Shown here: piece by piece, positions 62,729 to 64,000 of the stretch
Position numbering within the stretch: position 1 is the stretch's first letter
Layout of the letters: each line of letters starts with the position of its first letter
Assembly (NCBI GenBank): GCA_035492455.1
Contig: DATJJE010000051.1
Coordinates: forward strand, 58,524-122,523
Length of the DNA: 64,000 nucleotides
Source: Gp6-AA40 sp035492455
GTDB lineage: Bacteria > Acidobacteriota > Vicinamibacteria > Vicinamibacterales > UBA2999
Reading direction: 5' to 3'
Notes under the pieces: model-generated
What the model was told of the DNA's origin: nothing
The model's input: only the letters and a program-made list of their open reading frames with translations
Databases searched by the model: none
Translations under genes and position numbers: made by a program

Positions 62729-63598
62729 ATGCAGCGAGCTCAGATAGGCATCATCGGCGGTTCCGGTCTGTACGACATGGCCGATGTGACCGATCGCGAA
62801 GAAGTGAAGGTGACCACGCCGTTTGGAGAGCCGTCGGCGCCGTACCTGTTGGGCACGCTGCGCGGCACGCGCGTCGCGTTTCTGGCGCGGCATGGCGGCG
62901 GACATCGCGTGTCGCCGTCGGAGCTGAACTTTCGCGCGAACATCTACGGACTGAAGACGCTCGGCGTCGAGTTCATCCTCTCGGCCAGCGCCGTCGGCAG
63001 TCTCAAACAGGAATACAGGCCCGCCGACATCGTCATTCCCGATCAGTTTTTCGATCGCACAAAGGGTCGACCGAGCAGCTTTTTCGGCCGCGGGCTCGTG
63101 GGGCATGTGGCCTTTGCCCACCCGTTCTGCAGAATCCTCAGCGGCATCGCCTACGAAAGCGGGCGAGCAGCCGGTGCGACGATGCACAAGGGCGGCACCT
63201 ATGTCTGCATGGAAGGCCCGCAGTTCTCGACACTCGCGGAATCGAAGCTCTACCGGTCATGGGGGATGGACATCATCGGCATGACCAACCTGCAGGAGGC
63301 GAAGCTCGCGCGCGAGGCGGAGATCTGCTACGCCACGCTGGCGATGGTCACCGACTACGACTGCTGGCACGAGGAGGAGGCCGACGTCTCCGGCCAGGCG
63401 GTGATGGAGGTGATCGCGCAGAACGTGAAGATGGCGCAGGCCGTGGTGCGCAACGTCGTCGGCGGGCTGGCGAACCTGCCGCGCACCTGCGCCTGCCAGC
63501 ACGCGCTGCAGCACTCGTTGATCACCGACCGCGCGCTGGTGCCGGCTCAGACCTTGAAGGACCTGCAGCCGATCATCGGCAAGTACATGCCGGCCTGA
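62729..63598 (+). CDS. mtnP: S-methyl-5'-thioadenosine phosphorylase
   Basis: 289 residues. Phosphate-binding IGIIGGSGLYDM at the N-terminus, RHGGGHRVSPSELNFRAN, SAVGSLKQEYRPADIVIPDQFFDRT and the substrate region YVCMEGPQFSTLAES..WGMDIIGMTNLQEAKLARE place it with MTA phosphorylases of the trimeric PNP family. It cleaves MTA to adenine and 5-methylthioribose-1-phosphate for methionine salvage. surE follows after 13 bases. Confidence 0.92.
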   Translation: MQRAQIGIIGGSGLYDMADVTDREEVKVTTPFGEPSAPYLLGTLRGTRVAFLARHGGGHRVSPSELNFRANIYGLKTLGVEFILSASAVGSLKQEYRPADIVIPDQFFDRTKGRPSSFFGRGLVGHVAFAHPFCRILSGIAYESGRAAGATMHKGGTYVCMEGPQFSTLAESKLYRSWGMDIIGMTNLQEAKLAREAEICYATLAMVTDYDCWHEEEADVSGQAVMEVIAQNVKMAQAVVRNVVGGLANLPRTCACQHALQHSLITDRALVPAQTLKDLQPIIGKYMPA

Positions 63599-63611
63599 GC
63601 GACGAGACCCG

Positions 63612-64000
63612 TTGCGCATTCTCGTCACCAACGACGACGGCATCTTCTCGGAGGGCATCAAGCTCCTCGCCCAGGCGCTTTCGCCGTTGGGCGAGGTGGT
63701 GGTCGTGGCGCCCGACCGCGAGCAGAGCGCCAGCGGCCACTCGCTCACCCTCAACCGGCCGCTGCGGCTGCGCAAGATCGAGGAGCGCTGGTACGCCGTC
63801 GACGGCACGCCGACCGATTGCGTCAGCCTCGCCGTGCAGTGGCTGATGAAGGACGAGCCGCCGGCGCTCGTCGTCTCGGGCATCAACTTCGGCTTGAACC
63901 TCGGCAACGACGTCACCTACTCGGGCACCGTGTCGGCGACCTTCGAGGGGAGCCTGCTCGGCATCCCCTCGATCGCCTTCTCGCAGGAGGTGTCGGAGAA
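63612..64000 (+). CDS. surE: 5'/3'-nucleotidase SurE, truncated by the window edge
   Basis: 129 residues visible from TTG 63612. The N-terminal RILVTNDDGIFSEGIKLLAQAL carries the metal-binding Asp pair, and APDREQSASGHSLTL and VSGINFGLNLGNDVTYSGTV are SurE hallmarks. It dephosphorylates nucleoside monophosphates in stationary-phase cells. The C-terminus lies outside the window. Confidence 0.92.
   Translation, partial: MRILVTNDDGIFSEGIKLLAQALSPLGEVVVVAPDREQSASGHSLTLNRPLRLRKIEERWYAVDGTPTDCVSLAVQWLMKDEPPALVVSGINFGLNLGNDVTYSGTVSATFEGSLLGIPSIAFSQEVSE

Overview
This 64 kb window is a GC-rich bacterial chromosome segment with tightly packed genes. Gene content points to an Acidobacteriota member, most likely class Vicinamibacteria. 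The reasons are three TonB-dependent receptors with N-terminal carboxypeptidase-regulatory (Oar-like) domains, two DUF6152 proteins, four secreted proteins of an unnamed 'SGVW / GDTLVIDT' family, a CytoC_RC-type diheme cytochrome, and a dnaK-dnaJ-hspR locus. No rRNA, tRNA, CRISPR array, prophage, integrase or transposase is seen. The taxonomic call is inference from content, not a computed placement.

Layout. 1-4.4 kb: nadC, birA, an unknown gene and an RNA m5U methyltransferase on +, met by a glutamine-amidotransferase hydrolase on -. 4.6-6.6 kb: argS (-). 6.6-9.6 kb: V4R-like, TPR and SPOR-domain proteins. 9.6-14.2 kb: a B3-like metallo-hydrolase, an SGVW-family protein with DUF6152, a MoaD/BNR-repeat pair and a lipoprotein. 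14.2-16 kb: a PadR regulator and membrane partner behind a strong promoter. 16-35.7 kb: the envelope and respiration block, with three receptors, SGVW-family proteins, a UlaG-like hydrolase, a diheme cytochrome c, an exported FAH-fold protein, a seven-gene minus-strand run (receptor, two SGVW proteins, DUF6152, two small membrane proteins, c'-like cytochrome), an NHL-repeat protein and a small secreted protein. 35.8-40.7 kb: a RodZ-like HTH/PEGA protein, a two-subunit GMC dehydrogenase and a BIG2/carboxypeptidase-like lipoprotein. 40.9-43.4 kb: a NodU carbamoyltransferase, SxtJ and DUF5989 module. 44-50.3 kb: lnt, prfB (+1 frameshift), an amidase, and an ECF sigma cluster. 50.3-56.3 kb: PBP1A (-) and dnaK-dnaJ-hspR. 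56.3-64 kb: DnaC-like ATPase, hemW, two paralogous secreted proteins, an outer-membrane barrel, acyl-CoA dehydrogenase, a MeaB-methylmalonyl-CoA epimerase fusion, mtnP and truncated surE.

The most unusual signal lies between the genes. Several gaps are filled, often from stop codon to next gene, by 'word arrays': a 6-8 base word repeated in one orientation and then, after a short centre, in reverse complement. The word differs between loci (GTGCGA, ATGCAAA, GTGATT/GATTCG; a less regular ATCCC example near 62.7 kb) but the architecture is the same. One array encodes the start and signal peptide of a TPR protein. A second family of short hairpins, close to GCGGACCTGAAGGTCCGC, occurs at four gene ends or promoters.

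Other points worth attention are a degenerate HspR operator on the dnaK promoter, a near-leaderless PadR promoter with an inverted-repeat operator, a decayed 3' gene fragment repeated 3.5 kb from its intact copy, and the MeaB-epimerase fusion.
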